From Progne subis subis (taxonomy: Eukaryota > Chordata > Aves > Passeriformes > Hirundinidae), in contig JAKJHU010000065.1 of NCBI GenBank assembly GCA_022316685.1, positions 4,954,322 to 5,018,321 on the forward strand: DNA of 64,000 bases, in the 5' to 3' direction. The notes below the pieces were generated by a model. That model made no database searches. It saw only the letters and a list, made by a program, of their open reading frames with translations, and was not told the origin of the DNA. Shown here piece by piece: positions 25,079 to 35,900 of this stretch. The stretch's first letter is position 1; every line of letters starts with the position of its first letter. The translations under genes and the position numbers were made by a program.

Positions 25079-25566
25079 CTTAAAAATAAAAGGACTCTGC
25101 TAGCAATGTATTTGATAAAGCACCACATCCTGACAGTGTGATTAATTGTATAAGGATAAACAAAACAGTTGCTGGATATAAAACAATCAGCTGCTCATCC
25201 CCCAAGTACGCAAAGCTACAACAATCTATCTGTGGTGACTCCCCATCCCTGGAAATGTCCAAGGCCATGCTAGATGGAGCTTGGAGCAACCTCATGTAAT
25301 AGGTGTCCCTGCCCGTGGCAGGGGTTGGAATGAGATGATCTTTAAGATCTTTCCCAATCCAAAACATCCTGGGATTCTGAGTGATTCTTCTAACGGGAAC
25401 TGGCAGACAAGGCGATGCACAGCAGGATGCATGGCAGGGGAGGTCCTGGCAATGCCTGATGTGCCCAGAACCAGTTTACTCCTTACAGCTCTGCTCATCC
25501 TAAGCTGAGCTGCTGCCAAGGTACGGCAACACAAGCTTCCCTCGCATCACTTGCAACCCAACATAC
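25079..25566 (-). other. WNK2: WNK2 intron 21 with CR1 insert
   Basis: A 488-base intron; a CR1 3' end in plus orientation takes up about 150 bases (25240-25390). Confidence 0.85.
25240..25390 (+). mobile_element. CR1 LINE 3' end, plus orientation
   Basis: Reads 'ccctggaaatgtccaaggcc', 'ggtgtccctgcccgtggcag', 'gatgatctttaagatcttt' and ends in attctgagtgattct, the degenerate octamer tail of CR1. It sits antisense to WNK2 inside a short intron. Confidence 0.92.
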
Positions 25567-26243
25567 TTTTCTCTCAGGTTCTGCAACTCTTTCTTCATAT
25601 CAGCATCTTCAAACTCTGAGTCATTGTCACTGCTCACGTAGGACGACTGCGAGTGGAAGGACGTGATGTTGATGGTAGGAATCTTCGCACCTTGCCCGTT
25701 GGGCGACTCTGGGCCGGGGGAGCCGCCCTTGCCAGACCTCTGCAGAAAAGCAGCAGCTTTTTTAATGAGGTCAGTGGCTGTGCTGCTGCTGGGAGGGGAG
25801 AGCTGTGCAGCGGCAGCAGCCGCGGGCGGCCGCGGGAACGGCTCGTCGGCCGAGTCGCTGGAGGCCTGGTCGCACAGGACGTCCACGGAAGAGGCGGTCT
25901 GCACCCTGCGGACAGCAGCCTTCACCTCCGGGCTGGAGGGCAGCTCGTCCAGGTACACGTCCGGGGGCGCCGAGAACCTCAGGCAGTGCGGTGCCGCGAG
26001 GGTTAACTCGTCCTGCGTGCTGATGACTGAAAACCTGCCGATGGTTTTGGCCGGCGTGCCGCTCTCCTGAGCCTCAGCCTGTTTTCCATAGGAAGCAGAG
26101 CCGTCCCCGTGCAAGTTACTCATCGCCCCATCTGCCGCCGCCCGCCGTGGCACGCTCTCCGCGGGCGCGGCCGTCCGCTCTGCCTCCTCGCTCCTCTGCA
26201 ACGTCTCCATCTGTGGAGCTGTGCCTGATGACGGAGGTGCAAC
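25567..26243 (-). CDS. WNK2: WNK2 exon 21: RFSV docking motif and coiled-coil start
   Basis: Contains TPAKTIGRFSVISTQDE. RFSV fits the RFxV/I consensus that binds the C-terminal domain of SPAK and OSR1, so this is a substrate-docking site. It is followed by LRFSAPPDVYLDELPSSPEV, AVRRVQTASSVDV and SFHSQSSYVSSDNDSEFEDA, all close to mammalian WNK2. It ends with the first half of the coiled coil (MKKELQNLREK). Phase 0 acceptor, donor GAAAA|gtatgt in phase 2. The 5' third is poorly conserved. Confidence 0.95.
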
Positions 26244-26315
26244 CTGGAGAAAATAAGAGAGCTTAACGAAAGGAACCGTAACAATCTGCAGAAAACTGCT
26301 CCTAGTTCTGGTTAC

Positions 26316-26371
26316 CTGAAGGAGGCCTTTTGATGGAGCAGCAGGAGCTGAAGCGATGCTTGCGGCTGGAC
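26316..26371 (-). CDS. WNK2: Candidate 56-bp alternative exon of WNK2
   Basis: A short segment between acceptor ctttaaaacag and donor CTTCAG|gtaacc. In phase 1 it reads PAASIASAPAAPSKGLLQ and joins in phase 0 to the exon at 26243. It can only be used in frame with an upstream donor in phase 1, and such a donor exists at 27840 (GCCT|gtaggg). The pyrimidine tract is weak. Could be a real cassette exon or chance. Confidence 0.4.
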
Positions 26372-27942
26372 CTGTTTTAAAGTTGAGAAAAAAAAATTAA
26401 TATTTGTGTCTGGAATGCTTTAATACAATAAAAGCCAATGTTTTTATTGTGATGAACTGAAATGTACCACTGAGGAATAATTTTAAACCCCAGTCTTTGT
26501 AATACAGGATTGAAACGCAGGAGGCAATAGTAATGGCAATATAAAACATCTGCAGGTAGGCAGATATAGTGATTTGGGGAATTCAAATAATAACAGGTGT
26601 GTGGAATTTCATTAGCCAGTTAAAAATTCTTAAGGAGAAAAACAGAAGAATGAAAATGCATGGTACATTGGGCCTGAGCTATTCTGGTGTTCTTGGTGCC
26701 TCAGAGACACACAGGGCTGCTGAGCACGGATGGGCTGCTGCCCCACTCCTGCCACAGACAGAGTGACACAGTGACACCAAGCAGGGATGGCTGGAGGAAC
26801 ATTACCTGTTCTACCTGCTGACCCACCTCTTGCCTCTGAGGGATGAGCACTCACACCAGTGACTTCTGGCTTGTCCAACTTCCAGGAAAAGGAAGAAAGA
26901 AACACAGTGTCAGTCTCACTCACAAAGCAGAATGTGCTCTCCTTCCCTGACTTCCCCTTGCTACCCTGGCACTACCAGGGAATACTGGACTACTTCACAG
27001 AGCCTCTGGAGGTGGGTGTCTTGCCCCCAACTCCCCCACTTTTTTTCTCCTTCCTTGGAAGAAATAAAGCAGTGGCAGCATTGCAGTTGGAACTGCAGCC
27101 CAAGCTACTGAAACCCAGTATATTATATATACACACAAGCTTGGGGCTTTGTTCTGGTTTGCTTTTCCAGACAGACTGTATATTCCATCTGTGCGTCTGT
27201 CTTCAGAAGTTCAGAAATAACGTCATGAGACAAGAGTAACCACTGCCCCAGGCTGCCTGCTACCTCTTTCCTTAGAGGCTTCCCAGGCAGTCTTGCTGAA
27301 CCAAGTACAGGAGAAGACAAAAGAAACTATTACAGGAAACAGAAGAAGCTCCTGCCAATGGAATGTCTGCCTTTGGCTACAGCATGTGGACAAGGCAAAG
27401 GCACTCGAGGGGTTTGCTTTATCCAGGCTGACTTGGAAGGCATTAATCGCAACCACTGCCATTCATTTACACTTAAAATTGAAGCTTCATTAGAACTAGA
27501 ATGACTATACCACTAAGGTGTTTTATATTCTTAAACTACAGTGAAATTGACACATTTCTGCCTGCTTTGGACAGGACACAAGAGGAGAGGAATTAAAGTA
27601 TTGTACCACTTCTAAATCCAAAGGGAAAGTCTGGCTTTCACTAACAAGCATTTCTGAAAAATTAGTTGAGATGCACCAGACAAGAAACATTTAAGTGAGC
27701 TTTCACCCTGGAAAGCAGTCAGCAGGCAAAGGCAACACACCCTGGAGCAGAGATATGAAATGTTCAGGGAAGCAAAGGATCTACACGTGTCCTACCACAG
27801 GAGAGTGGGTCCTGAGCTCTGCCCTGGGGCCACCCCTACAGGCTGGCTTTGAGGGCATGGAGGGCAGAGCCACTGGGGCACTGAGCAGCGGCAGGCAGGG
27901 AAAGGCCTCCCGAGGCACCAGGGGCTCGGCAGCAGCTTTCAC
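26372..27942 (-). other. WNK2: WNK2 intron 19 (with possible exon extension)
   Basis: A 1.6-kb noncoding stretch in the main model. The open frame of the exon to the right continues to 27781, so up to 103 bases at 27840-27942 may be coding in an alternative form. No repeat family was recognised. Confidence 0.7.
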
Positions 27943-28865
27943 CTCCTGGCCGGGGTCTGGGATGCTGTAGCCTAGTTCTCTCCCGTCCGGCACCGGGGCA
28001 GGAACTTGCTCTTCTACAGTAAATTCGCTGTCGCCCTGCTCAGGGGGCACAGAGGTGTCCGGCGTCCCCGCTGACGCCGAAGAAGTCGGAACGTATTCCT
28101 GATACAGCAAATTGCGCAGCTTCTCATCCAGGCTTTTAATCGTGTTGTCCACGAAGTCCACCCTGGGGGGTCCCTCGCCGTCGGACTCGGCGGCGCCGGG
28201 GGGGTTCTGCTGCTGGAGCGGGCCGACCCCGGCGCTGGCCGTCCCCGTGCCCCCCTGCGCCATCGGCGGCTGCTGGGACGCGGCCAGCAGCACCTGCGTG
28301 GGGCTCTGGAGCTGGGACCCCACCAGGCCCAGGGCGTCGGGGCCGGCGGCCGCGGGGAAGAGCTGTCCGCCATCGGGCGGGTGCGGGCCCTGCGGCACCG
28401 GCTGCCGCTCCAGCACCGCGGCCTGCTCCGGCGCCACGGCCTGTTCCGGTGCCGCGGCCTGCTCCGGCAGCACGGGCAGCGGCCCAGGAGCCGCAGGCAC
28501 CCCCACGCTGCAGCAGGCCACGTCCACGTCAGGCAGGCACGCCGGCTCGTCCGCCTGCGGCTGCGGGGCCGCCACGGCGGGGGGCTCCTCCAGCCCCACG
28601 GCTTGGGGGTACTCTGGCTGAGCCCTGCCGGCCGCCGTGGGCTCCGCGATGCTCGGGGCAGATGCCAGCGGGGCCGGGGCTGGGAACTCCGGCTGGCTTG
28701 CTATGCTGGCAGGAGCTGCTGCAGCAGGAACCGGTGCCAAGGACAGGGTGGCTCCAAGGGGGCCGTTGCTGACCCCTGTGTGCAGGGGAAGCTGCTGCCC
28801 AGCCCCGACCCTGGGCGCCTCTGTCACTGCAGAGCTCACCGGCTGCTCATCCGACTGCTCCGGGT
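27943..28865 (-). CDS. WNK2: WNK2 exon 19: large proline/alanine-rich exon
   Basis: Entered in phase 1 (G|AC). About 200 residues of low-complexity proline, alanine and glutamine are followed by the conserved core [32 protein letters not shown] and [11 protein letters not shown], which matches mammalian WNK2. The low-complexity part carries a tandem PEQAxA repeat. The end is placed at CAGGAG|gtgaaa (phase 0), which joins in frame to the exon at 26243. A second donor at 27840 is possible. CpG-rich. Confidence 0.88.
28411..28470 (-). repeat. WNK2: 18-bp coding tandem repeat (PEQAxA)
   Basis: Three near-identical 18-base units encode [12 protein letters not shown] and PEQAAV inside exon 19. The units differ mainly at third positions and single residues. 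As I remember it, mammalian WNK2 has PPQP-type repeats elsewhere in its proline-rich region, so this repeat would be lineage-specific. Confidence 0.85.
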
Positions 28866-29289
28866 CTAGAGAGAACACAAACAAAAGGTGAACCTTTACA
28901 GAAAAGGAAATCACTGCCAAGCCCCCCCAGTCAGCTGCAGGGACAACCCACTAGCGATTCCCACAAGCAAACAGCTGTTCCCACGTCAAATGAGACTTTT
29001 CAGATTATGCAAAAAATATTTCACTGAAAAGACACTATAGTGATGAGAATTTCAGCTACCCCATAGAGTAAGGTATAGCTAAAATAGTGACACTTTACTG
29101 AAACCCAGATAAAGATTCCCAATTTGGTTCAACATCAGGAACACACTGTAAATGCCCAGCTTAACAAAATTCACTATTTTCTTCCTCTGACTAAATTAAG
29201 TGAAACCACCACAGCTGAGTCAGGTGAGGACAGAAGACAGACAACACAGCAGCCCTGGAGATGACATTTTCTATGAAGTCTGGAGATAC
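28866..29289 (-). other. WNK2: WNK2 intron 18
   Basis: A 424-base intron with nothing recognisable beyond its splice sites. Confidence 0.85.
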
Positions 29290-29406
29290 CTGGCCCTTCT
29301 GTCTGCTGGGCACTGGGAGGCACCGGGGGAGAAAACTCAGGGGCATCCGTAGTAGGGTTTTCCACCACTGGACATATAATAAACCATCTTTTTCCAGTAT
29401 GCAATA
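29290..29406 (-). CDS. WNK2: WNK2 exon 18
   Basis: Encodes LHTGKRWFIICPVVENPTTD and then APEFSPPVPPSAQQTEGP. The LHTGKRWFIICPV block is strictly conserved in WNK2. Acceptor tcatccctag, donor GGGCCAG|gtatct, phase 1 at both ends. Confidence 0.94.
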
Positions 29407-29566
29407 CTAGGGATGAAAAGAAAATAACAAGTAAACACATGAACTTCCATTTTCTCCAGATCATGGCTTTGTCTTAATTTCACAGGATGGTTTGGGTTGG
29501 AAGAGACCTTAAAGGCCTTCTAGTTCCAGCTCCCTGCTCTTAGCAGAAATTGAAAGGCACTCTTAC
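29407..29566 (-). other. WNK2: WNK2 intron 17 (160 bp) containing CR1 remnant
   Basis: A very short intron, about 40% of which is a CR1 3' end. Splice sites are intact on both sides. Confidence 0.85.
29483..29550 (-). mobile_element. CR1 LINE 3' remnant inside a 160-bp intron
   Basis: The plus strand carries 'aggatggtttgggttggaag' and 'agaccttaaaggccttctag', the reverse complement of the CR1 3' terminus. It stops within about 20 bases of the donor of exon 17. Confidence 0.85.
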
Positions 29567-29612
29567 CGTTTTGCTGATATACGGGTGTCTTCATCTGAGA
29601 CTGACGCTTCTC
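29567..29612 (-). CDS. WNK2: WNK2 exon 17 (46 bp)
   Basis: Encodes EKRQSQMKTPVYQQN plus the first base of valine. Matches the SRQSQANAPVYQQN segment of mammalian WNK2. Phase 0 in, phase 1 out (AACG|gtaaga). Its length is not a multiple of three, so it is likely constitutive. Confidence 0.92.
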
Positions 29613-29757
29613 CTGTTAAACAACAGAAGAAAGAGCTGGATCAGTGCAAGAGGAGCATCATCCCACTTTTTTTTAACACAAAATGTAAAAGTAATTTAAG
29701 CATCTGGCTGTTAAGAAAAAGGAATCAAACTAGCGATCTTTATTTAACGTTTCTTAC

Positions 29758-29925
29758 CTCGCTCATTTCCAGCCTATCAGCATCTTGTTGGGGACTTGTT
29801 CCCTGGTCAGAACTTCGCTCTCCTTCTGTATCCTCACTGAGCATATCTTCTGCTTTATCAATGATATCCTTCATTTGCTCAATAAAAATCTCTTTTTCAC
29901 TTTGCAAGATGAATTCATTCTCCAC
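29758..29925 (-). CDS. WNK2: WNK2 exon 16: end of second PF2-like domain
   Basis: Encodes VENEFILQSEKEIFIEQMKD, IIDKAEDMLSEDTEGE and RSSDQGTSPQQ. It completes the second PF2/CCT-like domain and adds an acidic, serine-rich linker. Phase 0 at both ends. The intron to its left is only 145 bases. Confidence 0.95.
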
Positions 29926-30076
29926 CTAGAGGGCCACATCACAGTAAAGGGGAAACAGACATTTTTTTATCAATGCCTCATTCCGCAGCTGCCAGACAGC
30001 TCAGGCAACAGGCACACACAGGGAGCTGCCTGAAGCAACTGGGAGCACTGAGAGCCCGTGGGGAGTCATATCTCAC

Positions 30077-30193
30077 CATGTACGTAGCGATTTCCTCCGG
30101 CGCGTCACCATCCAAGTCAAACTTGAACGTCACCATTTTGTGGTTATGGGTTTCAAGCTGGCACTCCACCATCTTATCCCCTGTGTTACACAC
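30077..30193 (-). CDS. WNK2: WNK2 exon 15: second PF2-like domain core
   Basis: Encodes [20 protein letters not shown] and [19 protein letters not shown] in 39 codons, phase 0 at both ends. The TFKFDLDGD stretch parallels the FTFDLEKE of the first PF2 domain; in WNKs such domains bind RFxV motifs. It is preceded by an 80-base intron with a GC donor. Confidence 0.96.
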
Positions 30194-30273
30194 CTGCGTG
30201 CAGAGATTAACAACCCTTATTCCTGGCAAAGCCAAAGGAACCCTGGAGTTACCCTGCCACAGGTTGTACTTGC
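30194..30273 (-). other. WNK2: WNK2 intron 14: 80 bp, GC-AG type
   Basis: The donor reads AAT|gcaagt rather than GT. The acceptor is tctgcacgcag. Using the nearest GT four bases on would put a TAA stop two codons into the next exon, so GC is the only choice that keeps LTILN|VCNTGD. Confidence 0.85.
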
Positions 30274-30439
30274 ATTTAATATGGTCAGTTTGGGTCTGTT
30301 GGACTTCTCCTGGCGCGAACGAGCACGTGTGGATTTCTTATGTTTCTTTGAAGACTTTCCTTCTTGCTTTCCACTTCCTGTTGCTCCTTCCAAGCTGTCA
30401 CTCATCTCTTTACCAGAAGCAACATCTGGACTCATATAG
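30274..30439 (-). CDS. WNK2: WNK2 exon 14: basic linker
   Basis: Completes serine from the previous exon, then encodes [18 protein letters not shown] and the strongly basic [19 protein letters not shown], followed by NRPKLTILN. The lysine/arginine cluster is conserved in WNK1 and WNK2 and resembles a nuclear-localisation or phospholipid-binding patch; its role is not shown here. Acceptor ctttgtgaag; donor is GC. Confidence 0.93.
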
Positions 30440-31075
30440 CTTCACAAAGGAAAGGAAGAAAAACCCCAAAATAAAGCCAGAGTCACACACAGTGGAGTCA
30501 TGAATCATGTGTAAGCTACGTAACAGAGGCTGCAAAAAAGGCACATTTGCACTTTTTTTGGCCCAAACTGAGCCAACTGGAAGATATTCAGTGAGTGAAG
30601 GGCACTACTCCACACCAGGTGCATTCTCTAGCTACAACACCTACCAAGAAATGATCTCTTATTGTTTCTGGCAGTAACACAGCAAAAGTCCCATCACTGA
30701 ATATATCCCTACATCCCCTAACCCCTTCACTTCAAGCGTCAGCTCCTCTCTGAACTGCCCAAGCTCCTGCTTTTCTAAGGTGAAGTTTTCTCAGCTCCTG
30801 CCTTTCCGTGCCCCCAGCAGTAGGGCAAACATGTTAGGTTTGCTGCAGAGGGAGGAAAAGGGAAGTTCCAAACAGCTGTATATACACCAAGGCTAGGATG
30901 CTGCACCCAAACTAAGGAATTAAAAGAACTGCAGGTGTGAGAATGGGCACACTGCACACAGAACACTGTCAGCTTCTCCCCAGACGTCCTGCCAGTTCAT
31001 CCCCTTCTGATCAGGCCAGAAAAAATATCCTCCAAAAAGCAAGTATATCTTACACCAAAGAGGTGACAACAATAC
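30440..31075 (-). other. WNK2: WNK2 intron 13
   Basis: A 636-base intron; no repeat or exon recognised. Confidence 0.85.
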
Positions 31076-31125
31076 CTTTCGCAACTCTGGGACAGAGCTT
31101 GGAGTTTGTCCTGTATTGCCTGCTC
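31076..31125 (-). CDS. WNK2: WNK2 exon 13 (50 bp)
   Basis: Encodes EQAIQDKLQALSQSCE and two bases of serine. Similar to EEQASQDKPPGLPQSCES of mammalian WNK2. Acceptor tgttttag, donor CGAAAG|gtattg. Phase 0 in, phase 2 out. Confidence 0.88.
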
Positions 31126-33881
31126 CTAAAACACAAGAAAAAGTCATTTAAGCAAACGCATTATATTAGCAGATGAAAAATACCTTTAAGAAAGGGTTTG
31201 CTGTTTGCACCAGTAACTCTAAAACCGTTCTGTTTAAGCAGCTCTTGGAACCTGGGAATAAATGTCCTATTTCACCCTTCCAACATGACTTCTGTCCAAG
31301 GCACAAACCACTTTTTCAGACAGAGCCACTAACCTGCCAGTTCCCTTCCTCTTGCCCACAGCAGGTGAGATGGTGAAGGAATAAAACAGTTTTCACCATG
31401 GCAAAACCTGATTGAGGCACAATTCCACATCAGCACCCACTGTCTTATTTTTGACTGTATCCGCTAATTTGCTTCATTGCTTTATACAGTTTCCTGAAAT
31501 ATGCTCAGTATTTCCATTGTGTTTGGCTTTGTGGGAAAAGCTCTGAGGAACTTAAAAACAAAAGATGAAAATTCATCATTTAAGAACACCACCCTCACAT
31601 CAAGTCCTCTTGTCCTCTGCACAAATTTCGCCTAAAAGCTTCCCTCTTCAGTGGCTGCAGCTCTGGGACAGAGATCATAGCATGATTTTCACACCGAGTA
31701 GACCCATTCTCACAGAATCTGTGACAGCCCTGCAGGCCCTGCTGTAACAAACTTAGCATGTATGCACACAGACACACACCCATGCGTGTATATAACTGTG
31801 TATATACACTCACACCAGGTACACCCATAAATATATATAATTCTACATATATATTTATAAACACACGTCTATAAAACCCTTCTATAGATGCACAGCCAAA
31901 AGTGAGCCCCTCGACTCCATGGCTACACGGTGCACTCAAGCAGTGGTGGGCTGGGGTTAGGAGCTCTGTGGGGAACTGCTCAGCCCCACTGGTTCTGTGT
32001 CACTTAACCAGCCAGCCCCACTCCTTGGCTGTGACACCACACATAAGCCATGCCAAGCTCAAATGCAGTTTCAATAAAACTGCAACATCAATGAACAGTG
32101 AGAACACAGACAATGTATTGACATCCTGGTAATGCACTTAACCAAGTGCCTTATAAAACCTCTTCTGCCTGACTGGTTCAGGTTGGTTTGCATGCAAGTG
32201 CTGCCACGTGCCTGAACACAACAGAAGAGAAAAATGTCATAGCAGAGTAGCAACAAAATGCAGTGTTTTGATTATACAGACAGGTATGAAACTTCTCTTA
32301 CACCCAAGGGAACTTTAGCAACATATGTCAGAAAACCTGCATGGAGAGGATGTGGACTGGCTCTGCTTCATTTCTTAAAGTGAATGAGAGAAGGGGGTTA
32401 ACTTAGAGATTCACATGAGAATGAAATTAGCAAACCGGTGGTTAAATGTTATGAGGGATGTGGGATGTGAAGGACAGACATGTGCCTCAGTGGCCATGGG
32501 TTTCTCAGGAGAACTTGTATCCCTCGCATCACAGTGCACAACAATGAGGTTTGTTCATATTTCCAGAATCTCGAACGGAACGGACCCTGCACTGGAGGCA
32601 CCAGCACTGACCCTGCCAGGAGCTGTGCATTCAGAAAAAAGACAGCTGGAGAAGAAATACCTTGAGTGATGGATATGCCTGACCCAGCCCAGCTTCACTG
32701 GGGAGCCTGCAGGTGAAGCACTGCAGACAGGCTCTACCGTTCCTGCTACACCTAACCAACAGGATACGGACACTCACCAGGAAACGTCCTGCATCACAGC
32801 AGGAAGGCTGATGTGGAAAGAATTAAACTGCCACCGATGGACAGGAAAAAGGGGGAACTAGAATCCTTTTTCAGTGTTAGCACAGTCCTTCCCGAGCACC
32901 TTCTGGAGGCAGCATTGAGTTGTGCCTCCAATGGAATTTGAGGCTGCACTGGAGTCAAGGTATGTGACGAGCCATGGAAACACGGGCAAAACCAAGAGAT
33001 TAATTTTGAAAAGGTGAAATACGTATTTTGGGAGGAAAGGTAACTCAGAACAAAGACTCAAGAGGAACAACTCTGAACGCAGAATCACAGAGGGACATTT
33101 CCATTCAGGAGTGGAGAAAAAAAATCAGACATTTTCTGAAATCAGGTAGAAATGGCAAAGCTTTTGCTTTGCTTTGTTAACAAGGAGCTGAAGAGAAGGA
33201 AATGTTCTCTGATGTTCTGTCAAGATTGAAGATTAAACAATTATGGGAGTGGAAAGAAAAGTCAAAATAGCAGACAGAAGGAGCTGACAGTTCTGTAAGG
33301 AAAACAATAAAAAGCATCCTGCTTCTATGACCACAGAGAACTGGGAATGCCTATGAGTATCTGAAGAAACAAAAACCCAGGCAGACATCAGGCAATACAG
33401 GGGATACAATGCTAAATGAAATGGGAATAGGGCTCAAGCTGAAGAGCATGAAGGGCTTTCACAGTACAAAGACTCCGACTGTGGAGCAGTTTCTTAAGGC
33501 AAATGATGTTTGGCTGAACAAGTGCTTGAGACATTTAAAACAAGACTGGACAAAATATGGGTGAAACTCTACAGAACATCTTCTAACTCACCCACTGTAA
33601 GAATTTCTTGATTGCTATCCTCATGCTTGTGCTCAGCTACAGACAAGGAGGTGCTTAGTCTTGCTGCCTTATGAATTCGGTGAGATGTTTCCTGAGCTAC
33701 GACATGAGGTTTCATTTGGAATAGCCAATTATTTGCTGACCCAGAGCTGCTGGCATCGAGGAGCAGCGGCTCAACACACCGAGGGGATAACCTCCCTTGT
33801 GCAACAAGCCCACCGTTTCACACAGCAGCAACTAAGAAGATTAAGGCTGAGGCAGGTGAGTTACTAGAGGAAGGGCTCTAC
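31126..33881 (-). other. WNK2: WNK2 intron 12
   Basis: A 2.8-kb intron. A mixed (CA/TA)n stretch lies at about 31760-31870. No exon or CR1 recognised. Confidence 0.8.
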
Positions 33882-34196
33882 CTCTTGAGACGTCTCTGCG
33901 CCTGCCGCGACAGCCGAGCAGGGAGCTGGGAGCTGCTGGCCCAGGGGCTGGGAAAGATCAGGCTGGAGCTGCAGCAGAGCAGAGGGCTGGAGAGGCAGGC
34001 CAGGCTCTATGGGGACGGGCGGGGCAGCCGTGGCAAGGCCGCCATGGACCTGGGGAACGCCTTCGGGAGCGACGCAGGGCGGCACCAGCTCCGGCTGCAG
34101 CGGCAACGGCGGTGACATGACCATGGAGGGCTGCACCGGCAGCACGGGCACCTGCGCTCCAGCTTCCAGAGCAAACTGGGAGTGTCCGGGCATGGG
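33882..34196 (-). CDS. WNK2: WNK2 exon 12: proline-rich
   Basis: A 105-codon phase 0-0 exon. It encodes a hydrophobic proline-rich stretch including AGAQVPVLPVQPSMVMSPPL and PLPLQPELVPP, aligning loosely with the AAQVPTVPVPPAAVLSPPLP part of mammalian WNK2. Acceptor gttgtgttgcag, donor TCAAGAG|gtagag. Probably disordered. Symmetric phase permits skipping, as is common in WNK1 and WNK2 proline-rich exons. Confidence 0.88.
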
Positions 34197-34467
34197 CTGC
34201 AACACAACGAGAGCTGTTAGCACACACCTCTGCGCCAAGGGCTCGGCACTACGGGACAAGGGAGCAAAGTCGACGGCGTTCGTGGAGAAAGGGCTCCAAC
34301 TTTGCGGGGCTCTGAATTGGGGTGCTCTCAGTAACAACTACAGCGATTAAACTTCCTCTGAAATACCCAAATAAAAGCTAAGGATTCCCTCTGTACAATT
34401 ATGACAACGTGCATTGGTCAGCTACCAGTTTCTTAGTAGGGACAAAGCCAGATTTTCCTAAGAAATG

Positions 34468-34975
34468 AAAAAATCACAGAATTCCTGAATGGTTTGTGAT
34501 GGATGGAACCTCAAAGCTTGTCTCATTCCATCCCCTGCCATGGGCAGGGACACCTTCCACTATCCCAGGCTGCTCCAAGCCCCATCCAACCTGGCCTTGG
34601 GCACTGCCAGGGATCCAGGGGCAGCCACAGCTACTCTGGGCACCCTGTGCCAGGGCCTGGCCACCCTCCCAGGGAACAATTCCTTCCCAATATTCCACCT
34701 AACCCTGCCCCCTGGCAATGGAATGCCATTCCCTGTGTCCTGTCCCTCCATCCCTTGTCCCCAGTCCCTCTCCAGCTCTCCTGGAGCCCCTTCAGGCCCT
34801 GCCAGGGGCTCGGAGCTCTCCCTGGAGCTTCTCCAGTCCAGGTGAGCACCCCCAGCTCTGCCAGCCTGGCTCCAGAGCAGAGGGGCTCTAGCCCCCAGAG
34901 CATCTCCGTGGCCTCCTTTGGACTCGCTTTAAGATCCTCGGTGATGAATTCACTCTCCTGAACACTTTGCTCTGC
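34468..34975 (-). mobile_element. CR1 LINE, longer 3' fragment
   Basis: About 500 bases of CR1 3' UTR and end of ORF2 in minus orientation, from the 3' terminus through 'gggcagggacaccttccact', 'ccctctccagctctcctgga' and 'gtggcctcctttggactcgc'. The version with 'cctgccaggggctcggagct' is the type common in songbirds as I recall. Confidence 0.92.
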
Positions 34976-35837
34976 TTTCAACAACCCCACACTGTCCATG
35001 CAGAAAAAAAACTCGCTCTACCGTAACCTCACTTAGCACACTTTAATAAATCTGCCGTACATGTAGAACCAGGACCTGGTACGAATGACACAATTAACTC
35101 TTTCACCGAATATACACCAGTGTCCAACTTCAGCTCAGTGCAGTCTACCCACTGCAGCCCCAACTTAACCCTTGATGTGCCAAGCCCCAAGGCCCCAGTC
35201 CTGCCAACACTTCCATGTGGACAGGGGGAGTTTCAATCATCTCAGTGGATTTCTCCAGCGCATTAAAATAACTCAAGTGCGTAAGCGTTTGGTGGGAACC
35301 AGACCCAGGCGCCAGGACGCCAGCTACCTTAGAGACTGGGTTGTTATTCTGCAAAACAGTCCTTTTGGGTTGTACATTTAAAAACAGAACATTCTCCTTT
35401 TAGGTACATCATGTATTTTTCCAGGGGGACTGAGCTTGTGGAAGAGGAAGAAGGAAGAAAGGAGCATATGGAAGAAAAAAATACTTTTAGTACTAGGTAA
35501 AAGTGGGCCCAGTTTTTACTTTTTTTTGAAGTATCATCACACAGAGACTTAAGGCTATTGGAAAACACATTAAAAAAAGTAAGACTCAGATGAGAACTAG
35601 GCCACATGATTTCATTGCTGCATGCTCTCTGCAGGTTCTGGCTATGAGCCACAACTATTATTCCAGGTTTTAATGTGGATAAAAGTAAAGATAGGATGTG
35701 CCTCACAACACCTCAGAGTTACATGGCTGCCCAAGGCAGGGTTGTTAGACTGACGAGTGTGGTGTAAGGCCACAGAAGGGTGGTGCAATTTTAAATCTTA
35801 TATAATTAGAATAATTCACAAAATATTTCAGTGTCAA

Positions 35838-35900
35838 ATCACAGAATCCTGACTTGCAAGGGATACCCACAAGGATCATCAAGTCCAACTCTGAAGTGAA
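35838..35900 (-). mobile_element. CR1 LINE remnant of another subfamily
   Basis: 'atcacagaatcctgacttgc' then 'aaggatcatcaagtccaact' on the plus strand, a short 3' remnant in minus orientation that differs from the other CR1 copies here. Confidence 0.75.

Noticed and set aside
27781..28920. Whole 379-codon frame as one protein
   Set aside because: It includes intron sequence on both sides. The acceptor at 28865 and donors at 27943 or 27840 limit the coding part.
34503..34961. 152-codon plus-strand frame and its overlapping partners
   Set aside because: These are antisense translations of a CR1 LINE fragment, not a gene.
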